Positions 41,495-49,372 of a stretch of 64,000 nt of DNA are shown here, piece by piece. Each line of letters begins with the position of its first letter. Positions within the stretch are counted from its first letter, which is position 1. Source of the DNA: Ferrimonas futtsuensis DSM 18154 (GTDB taxonomy: Bacteria > Pseudomonadota > Gammaproteobacteria > Enterobacterales > Shewanellaceae); assembly GCF_000422645.1 (NCBI RefSeq), contig NZ_AUGL01000002.1:248001-312000 (forward strand), in the 5' to 3' direction. The notes below the pieces were generated by a model. It had not been told where the DNA came from and did no database searches. It was given only the letters and a program-made list of their open reading frames with translations. The position numbers and the translations under genes are program-made.

Positions 41495-42700
41495 CTACAG
41501 CAGGTAGGAGACATCAGCGGTGCGGCCTTCGAAGTTGGTGGCGACCAGTCGAGTTTGCTCACCATGGTGTTCTTTACGGACATAGTCAGGCTGTACCGGC
41601 ATTTTGCCCAGGCCACCAACGCCGTCGACGATAAAGGTGGGAATTGCCGGGCCAGACACCCAACCACGAATGCCGTGATAGATCTCCAGCATCCGATCAT
41701 AGCTGACTTGGAACTTGCTGTTCCCAGGAGCGGGATCCATAGAGTAGACGTAATAGGGGCGGATACCATTGGACACCAGGTCCATCACCAGATCCCGCAT
41801 CACTTCAACATCGTCGTTGACCCCCTTCATCAGCACACTTTGGTTGCCCAGCATGATACCGGCACGTCGCAACAGGCTGACGCGCTCCTGGAACAGAGGG
41901 GTAATCTCCTTCGGATGGTTGACCTGGGTATTGATCAGGGTGACGCGATTTTTCACCAGTACCTTGCACAGCTCAGGGGTTACCCGGGTGGGCAGCTGTG
42001 CCAGCATGCGGCTGCCGATGCGCAAAATCTTCAGATCCGGCCTGGCCTCGCGGATCATCGACAGAATCTGGCCCAACTTGTCGTCGGTGAGAAGCAAAGG
42101 GTCGCCACCAGAGAGCAGTACATCCTGCACTTCGGGATGGTCACGCAAATACTCTACGGACTTACGAATGCGATCCATGGAGATGACATTCAGTGGGTCG
42201 GAAACCATACGTTTTCGGGTGCAGTGTCGGCAGTAGGCGCCGCAGATGTTGTGCACCAGAAACAGCACCCGATTGGGGTAGCGGTGCACGATGGAGGTGC
42301 CCTCCGGCATCATGTCGTCTTCTGACAGCTGGTCACCCATTTCGTGAGGGGCCACCTCCAGCTCATCCTGCTCCGGCACATACTGGATGCGGATGGGACA
42401 CTCAGGGTCATGTTCATCCATCAGTTGCGCGATGTAGGGCGTTACCCTGGCAGCGATTACCTTGTAAACCTCCCGATCTACCGGGCGAACCTTTTGCAAA
42501 ACCTTGGCCAAGTCCCTGTCGGTTTTAAAGGACTTGGCCAAGGTTTCACGCCATGGGTGGGCGGCGACATCAAAGTTCATCAGTTCGCTGCGGCTGGCGA
42601 AATGGTGAGGGGTGGAGGGGTTAATCAGGGTAAGAGGGATGGTGCGTTTCGAGGGGGCTGAGACCCGTTTCTCAGCGGTACTGGTTGACATGTCAAACAT
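41495..42700 (-). CDS. ablA: Lysine 2,3-aminomutase
   Basis: Radical SAM, PLP-dependent enzyme that converts L-lysine to beta-lysine. 401 aa. The [4Fe-4S]-binding CxxxCxxC is CGAYCRHCTRKR; the SAM-binding glycines follow in VLLSGGDPLLLTDDKL; the PLP Lys region is in the C-terminal part (PTFIVDGVGGLGKMP). Starts at the first ATG (42700) or at the fourth residue. It is the full-length KamA/AblA kind, not the short EpmB that modifies EF-P. First gene of ablA-SSS-ablB. Confidence 0.95.
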   Translation of the reverse strand: MFDMSTSTAEKRVSAPSKRTIPLTLINPSTPHHFASRSELMNFDVAAHPWRETLAKSFKTDRDLAKVLQKVRPVDREVYKVIAARVTPYIAQLMDEHDPECPIRIQYVPEQDELEVAPHEMGDQLSEDDMMPEGTSIVHRYPNRVLFLVHNICGAYCRHCTRKRMVSDPLNVISMDRIRKSVEYLRDHPEVQDVLLSGGDPLLLTDDKLGQILSMIREARPDLKILRIGSRMLAQLPTRVTPELCKVLVKNRVTLINTQVNHPKEITPLFQERVSLLRRAGIMLGNQSVLMKGVNDDVEVMRDLVMDLVSNGIRPYYVYSMDPAPGNSKFQVSYDRMLEIYHGIRGWVSGPAIPTFIVDGVGGLGKMPVQPDYVRKEHHGEQTRLVATNFEGRTADVSYLL

Positions 42701-42724
42701 CCGTTTATTGGTAATTGGTTAGTG

Positions 42725-42734
42725 ATGAAATCAT
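42725..42734. promoter_or_regulatory. Shorter version of the osmolyte-locus dyad before ablA
   Basis: ATGAAATCAT, a 4-2-4 inverted repeat, shares the core TGAAATCA with the BCCT and porin sites. Its centre is about 29 bases before the ablA start, a distance close to that at the BCCT gene. Confidence 0.4.
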
Positions 42735-43022
42735 TCGTTCTCTAATTAAAATAACGGCTATTACCGACAATTTCAATGGTCCATATGAATGCCAACAAAG
42801 ATGGTGGTGTCTAAGCATCTGTTTTTATGGCGTAAATTTTGACTTGATAAATTAAGGTGTCATGATGTAACGAACGCTTAACGGAGTTTGGCAAGGTAAA
42901 TGTTTGATCATAAGTTTGATGCCAAACGTTTGGCGAGGGGTTGGAAAGGGGGTTTTGTTAGATGTCATTTGAATTGTGCCCCCCCGGAATGAGCAACTTT
43001 TCGAGGGGCCTATTTCAGTTGA
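42735..43022. other. AT-rich intergenic region with a perfect 14-bp palindrome
   Basis: No gene is supported between ablA and the next upstream gene. GCCAAACGTTTGGC (42921-42934) is a perfect palindrome; another TTTGGC copy lies at about 42889. It is about 220 bases upstream of ablA and about 90 bases past the end of the 43023-43781 gene. It could be an upstream operator for ablA; it lacks a U run and is not a terminator. Confidence 0.45.
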
Positions 43023-43781
43023 TCACCAGCGTTGGCCGGTGTAATCCAAGAGTCGTACCTCTTTGCTGCCCAGATCGAAGGCGGCTCTGAGGCTGCCGCT
43101 TTTACCTATGGCCCGTTGGGAGGGCAGGTGCAGATAGAGGGGGATCTGAGAGTGACTGAGGGTCACGGGTTGCCACAGGCCGCTCTCGCTTTCGGTCAGC
43201 ACCTCGAGGAACACAGTAACAATCAGGGCGTCGCTGTTGTTGCCCCCCATGCCGTACCCCAGCCTGTGAAGGGGGTAGAAGGGATTATCCAGGTCATAGC
43301 GGTTGCCTGACGGGACGGTCATCCTGAATCGGTAGGTAAGATAGGAGGCGGCGCGTTCCGGATAGGTCAGCTGCAGTGGTTCTTTATGATAGGGGCTGTT
43401 GCGGTCGAAAAACGGAGTGGTCTGTTTGCGTCTGCTGTCGCTGGAAGCGGCGTCGAAACACAGCGGCCGTTCCCCCTCTTTCGCAAGGTAACGGTAGACC
43501 AGGCAGGTCAGTTCGCCACCCAGTTGCCGCAGGCCTCTCTCCAGATTGGGATCCCGGCTGAGATCTCTCACCAGTTGCCGTTGATCGTCTGGGGTGTTGA
43601 GGGCCATTACCCCCTGAAGGACGCGACGGTTGTCTCGAGTGGGCGGATACCAGTGGTTGCCTGAGATGGCGTACTCGAAGGAGCGAATGTGGTCTACCTG
43701 GAAGTAGAACTTGGGGTAGGCGTGCCTGGCCCAGGCAGGCAGAGCGGTGGCCAGCATCAACATCAGTATTGCAATTCTCAT
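43023..43781 (-). CDS. Exported protein of unknown function (252 aa)
   Basis: Signal peptide MRIAILMLMLATALPAWA with a probable cut after AWA, so it acts in the envelope or outside. The mature part is rich in Tyr, Arg and Pro, has two Cys (GELTCLVYRY and RPLCFDAASS) that could form a disulfide, and no membrane segment. I do not recognise the family. It stands alone between the abl operon and the divergent racemase gene, with about 200 bases of upstream sequence for its promoter. Confidence 0.75.
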   Translation of the reverse strand: MRIAILMLMLATALPAWARHAYPKFYFQVDHIRSFEYAISGNHWYPPTRDNRRVLQGVMALNTPDDQRQLVRDLSRDPNLERGLRQLGGELTCLVYRYLAKEGERPLCFDAASSDSRRKQTTPFFDRNSPYHKEPLQLTYPERAASYLTYRFRMTVPSGNRYDLDNPFYPLHRLGYGMGGNNSDALIVTVFLEVLTESESGLWQPVTLSHSQIPLYLHLPSQRAIGKSGSLRAAFDLGSKEVRLLDYTGQRW

Positions 43782-43986
43782 GGTATCCCTCCGAGAGACG
43801 CTGGATAAATCATACTCAATTCATTCCCGGGCTGTTAAGATTTCTGGTTGAAAATCAACGGAATTGTTGACTTTTTCTCGGAAATTGACAACTCGGTGGT
43901 GCCCGGTGAGCAATTCTGTCCAAGCTCAATGGAGACCTTGAGCCTAGTCTGGGGGCAATCGACGAATGAGCGGAGAATGAGGGTCT

Positions 43987-44691
43987 ATGAAAACCATCGG
44001 CATCATTGGCGGCATGAGCTGGGAGTCCAGCGTCAGTTATTATCAGCAGATTAACCGGGGTGTTGCCGCTGCTCTTGGTGGGCTGCACAGCGCCAAACTG
44101 GTGCTCTACAGCGTGGATTTTGCCGAAATAGAGGCCCTGCAGACCCGCGGCGACTGGCAGAGGTCCGGAGAGCTTCTGGCGCAAGCGGCCGTGGCACTGG
44201 AGTCTGCCGGAGCCGATTTCCTGGTGATTGCCACCAATACCATGCATAAGGTGGCGGAGCAGGTGGTTCAGGCCGTGGAGATCCCCCTGCTGCACATCGC
44301 CGACGCTACCGCCGACGCTACCGCCGACGCGCTGCTGAGCTCTGGAATCAGTTGTGTCGGCCTGTTGGGGACCCGGTTTACCATGGAGCAGGCATTCTAT
44401 CGGGAGCGTCTGGAGGCGAGGGGGATCCAGGTACTGGTTCCTGATGGGGCGGGGCGGGCCATGGTGGATAGGGTCATCTATCAGGAGCTGTGCCTGGGTC
44501 AGGTCAAACCCCTGTCCCGCCGGGATTACCTGGAGGTGATCGAAAAGCTGGCGTCAGAAGGCGCCCAGGGGGTGGTCCTGGGCTGCACCGAGATTGGCCT
44601 GCTGGTCGGCGACAGTGACACGGTGGTGCCCCTGTTCGACACCACAGAGATCCATGCAAAAGCGGCGGTTGCCAAAGCCCTGGAATCGTGA
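43987..44691 (+). CDS. Aspartate/glutamate racemase superfamily protein, YgeA-like
   Basis: 234 aa, closely like E. coli YgeA, a broad-specificity amino acid racemase. It begins MKTIGIIGGMSWESSVSYYQ. In this group the first catalytic Cys is Thr (ATNTMHK) and the second is present (VVLGCTEIGLLV), both as in YgeA. Residues about 106-115 contain a short repeated DAT/ADA stretch coded by a 12-base tandem repeat. An ordinary GNAT gene follows 51 bases later, so both could be in one transcript. Confidence 0.9.
   Translation: MKTIGIIGGMSWESSVSYYQQINRGVAAALGGLHSAKLVLYSVDFAEIEALQTRGDWQRSGELLAQAAVALESAGADFLVIATNTMHKVAEQVVQAVEIPLLHIADATADATADALLSSGISCVGLLGTRFTMEQAFYRERLEARGIQVLVPDGAGRAMVDRVIYQELCLGQVKPLSRRDYLEVIEKLASEGAQGVVLGCTEIGLLVGDSDTVVPLFDTTEIHAKAAVAKALES
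44301..44330 (+). repeat. 12-base in-frame tandem repeat in the racemase gene
   Basis: CGACGCTACCGC occurs twice in tandem (44301-44312, 44313-44324) and then half a third time. It lengthens the protein by about four residues (DATA) relative to the simple HIADAT segment of YgeA. Confidence 0.85.
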
Positions 44692-44742
44692 GAAAAAGAT
44701 AGATTCCCATAAAGTTTCAATGAGATAGAAAAGGGAGACACT

Positions 44743-45237
44743 ATGCTCATTCGCGCCCCCCGCCCCGAAGACGCCGCCGACATTACCCAGACCATGGCGC
44801 AGCCGGTCTGTTATGGCAATACCCTGCAGATGCCCCACCCCACCGAGCAGATGTGGTGTGAGCGGCTGACCAGTAAGCCCGACAATCTCCATGTGCTGGT
44901 GGTCGAGGTGCAGGGCAGGGTGGTGGCCAATGGGGGACTTGAACTGGCGGCCTTTCCCCGTCGTCGTCATGTGGCCAACATCGGCATGGCGGTGCACCCC
45001 GAGTTTCATGGTCAGGGCGTGGGTTCGGCGTTGTTGGCTTCGTTGCTGGAGTTGGCGGACAACTGGCTGGCGTTAAGGCGCATCGAACTCGAGGTGTACA
45101 GTGACAATGAGGCGGCCCTGGCGCTCTATCGTAACCATGGCTTCGAGGTGGAGGGGACCGCCCGCGAATACGCGTTCCGGGACGGTCGTTACGTCGATGC
45201 TCTGCTGATGGCCAGGATCCGGACGCCGGGCTGTTGA
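44743..45237 (+). CDS. GNAT acetyltransferase, YhhY/AaaT-like
   Basis: 164 aa. The acetyl-CoA loop is GMAVHPEFHGQGVGSALLAS (about residues 82-101). The stretch YGNTLQMPHPTEQMWCERL aligns with E. coli YhhY (AaaT), an amino-acid N-acetyltransferase; the C-terminal YRNHGFEVEGTAREYAFRDG is also alike. Its substrate here is not proven. It follows the racemase on the same strand and converges with the 45239-45712 gene with almost no space and no visible terminator. Confidence 0.88.
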   Translation: MLIRAPRPEDAADITQTMAQPVCYGNTLQMPHPTEQMWCERLTSKPDNLHVLVVEVQGRVVANGGLELAAFPRRRHVANIGMAVHPEFHGQGVGSALLASLLELADNWLALRRIELEVYSDNEAALALYRNHGFEVEGTAREYAFRDGRYVDALLMARIRTPGC

Positions 45238-45238
45238 T

Positions 45239-45712
45239 TCAGGGCAGGGTCAGAGTCACCGAGGGCTGGGCCCGGTTGAGCTGCCAGCTCTGGGTTTGGC
45301 GGAAATCCTGAAGGTTCAGGGTATTCACCTGACTGGGTTCCACCTCCTGCAGCAGGGTCAGGGTGATGGTCAGGGGGTGTCCCCGATATTCGCCAATGGG
45401 CAGCTCCTGATAGATGAGGATATCCTTTACCGTGGGGTCGATGCCCACCCAGTTTGGTTCCAGCTGCAGCCCGGTATCGGTCTCCAGCCTGAAGTGCTGG
45501 CTCAGGTACTGCTCCAGCTGCAATTCGGCATCGGCGAAGCCTTTGCTGGCAGGCAGCTCCAGGGCGCGCCCCATATCCCGGGCGCTGTAGCGGTGGATGA
45601 TCTCCAGGGACTGACCGTTGCGGCTCAAGGCCATTTCGGTCAGTCCAAAGTGGAAATTGTGGGCCCAGGCGCCGCCGCTGAGCAGCGCCAGGACCAGAAG
45701 CCAGAGTCTCAT
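45239..45712 (-). CDS. Small exported DUF6702-like protein partner of the M1 peptidase
   Basis: 157 aa with signal peptide MRLWLLVLALLSGGAWA. The mature start HNFHFGLTEMALSRNGQSLE is like the DUF6702 group. The protein is beta-rich, with no catalytic motif seen. Its start overlaps the end of the M1 peptidase gene by 4 bases, so it is co-translated with it. Such pairs occur in marine gammaproteobacteria; the partner role is inferred. Confidence 0.72.
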   Translation of the reverse strand: MRLWLLVLALLSGGAWAHNFHFGLTEMALSRNGQSLEIIHRYSARDMGRALELPASKGFADAELQLEQYLSQHFRLETDTGLQLEPNWVGIDPTVKDILIYQELPIGEYRGHPLTITLTLLQEVEPSQVNTLNLQDFRQTQSWQLNRAQPSVTLTLP

Positions 45713-48069
45713 TGGGTCTCCTTACCGTCCTCCTTCAGAGGTTCGGCGAACTTCTGCATCATGTTCTTCTTCTTTTTCTCCTTAAACAGCTCCAGCCTGG
45801 AGGGCAGGATCTGTCTCGGATAATGGTTGTTGTCCACACTGGTGTCGGCGGTTTGCCAATGGGGGTCAACCACCACAGAGGTTAGCCTTTTCTCCTGGGG
45901 CCGTACCAGCATCTTCGTCACTTTTTGAGCGTTCTTCACCCAGATTTCAGCGGGCAGGGTGAGCGACTCCTGTGTGCCGTCGTCGTAGCTGAGCTCCAGG
46001 ATGATGGGCATCACCAGGCCACCCAGGTTGGAGAAGTCTAACAGGTAGACGTTGTGATCGTCCTGCAGCAGCTCCCGTTCGTACGGCTCCAGTTTGGCCA
46101 GCATCTTAGCGTAGTCGTTGCGGTCTTTGTTGGTGGCGGTGAACCGGTCATGCTCGTTGTAGAAGTCCTGCTGCGCGGGTTTGCCGTCGATGAAGCGAGG
46201 CATCCCCTGGTTGCGCAGCTCGGTGATGGTTTCCGGTTTCTCCTGATGCTGCTGGCGCTGCCATTGGGACTCGATGTCAGGGTCTTTGGTGTTCACCGTG
46301 AAGTGACGCACCCGGTCGATGCTGATGTCGACGTGATCCGTGGTGTAGAACCAGCCGCGCCAGAACCAGTCCAGGTCGATACCGGAGGCGTCTTCCATGG
46401 TGCGGAAGAAGTCTGCGGGCATGGGTCGTTTGAACTTCCAGCGTTCGGCGTATTCCCGGAAGGCGAAATCGAACAGTTCACGGCCCAGGATGGTTTCCCG
46501 CAGGATGTTCAGGGCGGTGGCTGGCTTGGCATAGGCGTTGTTGCCAAACTGCAGAATCGACTCGGAGTTGGTCATGATCGGCACCTGACCCTCACTCTTC
46601 ATGTAGGAGATGATCTCCTGGGGTTCGCCGCCCTTGGAGGGGTACTCCTCCTCCCACGCCTGTTGGGCCAGGTACTGAACGAAGGTGTTGAGCCCCTCAT
46701 CCATCCAGGTCCATTGGCGTTCATCGGAGTTGACGATCATCGGGAAGTAGTTGTGGCCCACCTCGTGGATGATCACCGTGATCAGCCCGTACTTGGTGCG
46801 CCTGGACCAGGTGCGGTCGCTGCGATCCTCCTTGTTGATCTCAGGACGAGGGCCGTTGAAGGAGAGCATGGGGTACTCCATACCGCCCACCGGACCGTTG
46901 ACCGAGATCGCCACCGGGTAGGGGTAGTCGAAGCTGTAGCTGTTGTAGACGTCGATGGTGTGGACGATGGCGGCGGTGGAGTACTTGTCCCACAGTGGCG
47001 TCGCTTCCTCCGGGTAGAAGGACATGGCCAGGGTGTCGGTGCCGCCCTTCTTATAGCCCTGGGCATCCCACAGGAACTTGCGGGAGGAGGCCCAGGCAAA
47101 GTCACGCACCTTGTCCGCCTTGAAGCGCCAGGTCTTGGTGTCCTTGCTGCGGCGCTTCTCGTTCTCCAGGGCCTCGGCCTGGGTGATGATGTACACCGGC
47201 GTGTCAGCTTCTCTGGCCTGTTTCAGGCGCTGACGCTGGGTGCGGGTCAGCACTTTGTCTGGGTTGGTCAGGGTGCCGGTGGCGCTGACCACATGGTCCG
47301 CGGGCACGGTGATGTTCACCTCATAGTCACCAAACTCCAGGGTGAATTCGCCATGGCGCAGGAAGGGTTTGTTGTGCCAGCCATGGGCGTCGCTGTAGAC
47401 CGCCATGCGGGGGAACCACTGGGCCACTTCGTAGAGGTAGTTGTCGTCCCGCTCGAAGTACTCGTAGCCCGATCGACCACCCAGGGCTTTCTGCTCATGA
47501 ATCTGGTAGTGCCAGCCAATGGTCAGCTCGAAGCTCTGGCCGGATTTCAGGGCCTTGGGCAGGTCCACCCGCATCAGGGTGTCCACCAGGGTGTATTTCA
47601 GGGCTTGTCCGTCCTTGCCACTGACCCGGGTCAGGTTGATGCCGGAGGGGTGGACCTGGGTCATCAGCTCCCGGCGGTAGCTGCCCATGTCGATGCGGTT
47701 TGCCTTGTCTCCCTCGTCGGCCACCGACACGGTGCGCATGCGGTTGGCCATGGAGTCCTGGCGGAAACGGTTGGCGTCCAGTTGCAACCACAGGTAACGC
47801 AGGCTATCCGGTGAGTTGTTGGTGTAGGTGATCACCTCCTCTGCGGACAGGCTCTGATTAGTGTCATCCAGAGTTACATCGATGCGGTAATCCGCCTGCT
47901 GTTGCCAGTACTGGTGACCGGGGGCGCCGGAGGCGGTCCGGTAGCTGTTGGGGGTGGGCAGCAGCTCTTCTAGCTGGCGAAACTTGTCACCGGCGACCAG
48001 CAGCGGATCGGCGGCCAGGGCGACGGTTGCGATCAGCGACAGGCCCAGGATAAGGGAGCGAAATGGCAC
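45709..48069 (-). CDS. M1-family zinc metallopeptidase, exported
   Basis: 786 aa with signal peptide MPFRSLILGLSLIATVALAA. The zinc site is HEVGHNYFP, with the third ligand Glu in WMDEGLN exactly 18 residues later, as in aminopeptidase N. The exopeptidase motif appears as GGMEYPM rather than GAMEN, a change found in the exported M1 branch. The C-terminus is basic and Lys-rich (LFKEKKKKNMMQKF). Likely a periplasmic or surface aminopeptidase for peptide use. Confidence 0.93.
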   Translation of the reverse strand: MPFRSLILGLSLIATVALAADPLLVAGDKFRQLEELLPTPNSYRTASGAPGHQYWQQQADYRIDVTLDDTNQSLSAEEVITYTNNSPDSLRYLWLQLDANRFRQDSMANRMRTVSVADEGDKANRIDMGSYRRELMTQVHPSGINLTRVSGKDGQALKYTLVDTLMRVDLPKALKSGQSFELTIGWHYQIHEQKALGGRSGYEYFERDDNYLYEVAQWFPRMAVYSDAHGWHNKPFLRHGEFTLEFGDYEVNITVPADHVVSATGTLTNPDKVLTRTQRQRLKQAREADTPVYIITQAEALENEKRRSKDTKTWRFKADKVRDFAWASSRKFLWDAQGYKKGGTDTLAMSFYPEEATPLWDKYSTAAIVHTIDVYNSYSFDYPYPVAISVNGPVGGMEYPMLSFNGPRPEINKEDRSDRTWSRRTKYGLITVIIHEVGHNYFPMIVNSDERQWTWMDEGLNTFVQYLAQQAWEEEYPSKGGEPQEIISYMKSEGQVPIMTNSESILQFGNNAYAKPATALNILRETILGRELFDFAFREYAERWKFKRPMPADFFRTMEDASGIDLDWFWRGWFYTTDHVDISIDRVRHFTVNTKDPDIESQWQRQQHQEKPETITELRNQGMPRFIDGKPAQQDFYNEHDRFTATNKDRNDYAKMLAKLEPYERELLQDDHNVYLLDFSNLGGLVMPIILELSYDDGTQESLTLPAEIWVKNAQKVTKMLVRPQEKRLTSVVVDPHWQTADTSVDNNHYPRQILPSRLELFKEKKKKNMMQKFAEPLKEDGKETQ

Positions 48070-48331
48070 GAGCGGTTTCCTTCTAAAGGGTGAATCCCAC
48101 GGCCGCTCTGGTTATGAGTTTGGTGCGGCGGGGTGTTGTGGCGCGGGCACGATACCATAGGCGTAAGGCGGTGAAAAACCTCGGGCGGCGCCGTCGGGGA
48201 GCCGCCGACCAATAAACCGGATTCAGGATATTAAGCTGTGGTTAACACCCGGGATTTACTGGTGAAAAGTACTGGATCTCAGCAAATTGGGAACAGGAAA
48301 AATTGTGTAAGCTGGTTTGTCCAGGGCCGAA
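48070..48331. other. Intergenic region between the M1 peptidase and the LysR gene
   Basis: A GC-rich half (48070-48230) contains small hairpins, and an AT-richer half follows. The M1 promoter must lie here. I see no small ORF with a ribosome site and no clear terminator for the LysR gene. Confidence 0.3.
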
Positions 48332-49234
48332 TCAGTTCAGCCATTCCCGGTTCAACTGGTCTCTGTCCTCGCCCAGATAGTCCAGTACCCAGGCCAGCAG
48401 GGCGTTGGACTCGTCCTTGCGCCAGGCCAGGCAGCAGTGGCTGGGACTGCGTGGGGTGGGCAGACTTTTTTCTACCAGGATGCCCCGGGCAATCAGCGGC
48501 TCGGCGTAGTGGCGGGGCATGCAGCCCAGTCCCAGCCCCTCACTGAAGCAGGCGATGGCGTTGGGCCAGTCGGGCACCATCAGCCGACGTTGGTGAGGCA
48601 GTTGCCAGTTGCTGCGCTTGGGCAGGGTGCGGGCACTGTCTTCCAGGCTGATGGCGGGGTAGTGACCGATGACCTCTTCATTGAGATCTTTGTTGTTGGC
48701 CAGGGGGTGGTGAGCCGCCATCACAAAGGCCCAGTCGATCTCGCCCATGTCCAGATAGCCGAAGTCCCCGCCGACCGGGATGGCGGAAGTGGCGCCAATG
48801 GCAATCTCTGCCCGGCCCTCGGCCAGGGCGTCCCACACGCCGTTGAACACCTCCATGCTGATCACCAGCTCGGCGTTGTCGAAGTGGCGATAGAAATCCC
48901 GAATCAGGGCGGTGATCCTGTGGGGCTTGACCACATTGTCCAGGGCCAGGCGCAGGGTCTGCTGCCAGCCACTGGCGACCCTCTGGGTCTGGGCTTTGAC
49001 CTCCTCCATCTGCCTGAGCATTGCCCTGGCTTGGGTGATGAAGTGTTGGCCCGCTTCGGTCAGCTCGACCCGACGAGGCAGGCGATGGAACAGTTCGACC
49101 CCCAGCTCCCCCTCCATCTGGCGCACCCGGTAGCTGATGGCGGAGGGCACCTTGTGCAGTTGACCGGCGGCGGCGGTGAAACTGCCCAGGCGGGCGACGC
49201 AATCCAGCAGTTCGAGATCGGTTTTGGCAAACAT
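48332..49234 (-). CDS. LysR-family regulator, PunR-like
   Basis: 300 aa; N-terminal winged HTH (LELLDCVARLGSFTAAAGQL, KVPSAISYRVRQMEGELGVE) and a C-terminal ligand domain. It is divergent from an MFS gene that resembles E. coli punC (ydhC), and it is itself of the punR (ydhB) type, an activator of purine nucleoside uptake. A 5-12-5 dyad lies between the two genes. Assignment by family, pairing and orientation; the inducer is not known here. Confidence 0.85.
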   Translation of the reverse strand: MFAKTDLELLDCVARLGSFTAAAGQLHKVPSAISYRVRQMEGELGVELFHRLPRRVELTEAGQHFITQARAMLRQMEEVKAQTQRVASGWQQTLRLALDNVVKPHRITALIRDFYRHFDNAELVISMEVFNGVWDALAEGRAEIAIGATSAIPVGGDFGYLDMGEIDWAFVMAAHHPLANNKDLNEEVIGHYPAISLEDSARTLPKRSNWQLPHQRRLMVPDWPNAIACFSEGLGLGCMPRHYAEPLIARGILVEKSLPTPRSPSHCCLAWRKDESNALLAWVLDYLGEDRDQLNREWLN

Positions 49235-49270
49235 TTGGCATCAAAATTTTTGAATGATAACCCAGGATAA

Positions 49271-49292
49271 TATCGTTTAATTTTCTTCGATA
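49271..49292. promoter_or_regulatory. LysR-type dyad between the regulator and transporter
   Basis: TATCG (49271-49275) and CGATA (49288-49292) form an inverted repeat with 12 bases between them, in an AT-rich stretch of the divergent gap, a layout suited to LysR binding. Confidence 0.45.
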
Positions 49293-49372
49293 CGACAAAT
49301 ACAATCCTGTCCGTTGATATACAAGGGGCTGGCGCCACCTCGCTCGATGAAAATTATTGAAAGGTATTTATA

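Noticed and set aside
42921-42934. Palindrome as an intrinsic terminator
   Set aside because: No T run follows on either strand and it is about 90 bases from the nearest gene end.
46054-47814. 586-residue plus-strand frame opposite the M1 peptidase
   Set aside because: Shadow of the peptidase gene; Val/Gly/His-rich and without start signals.
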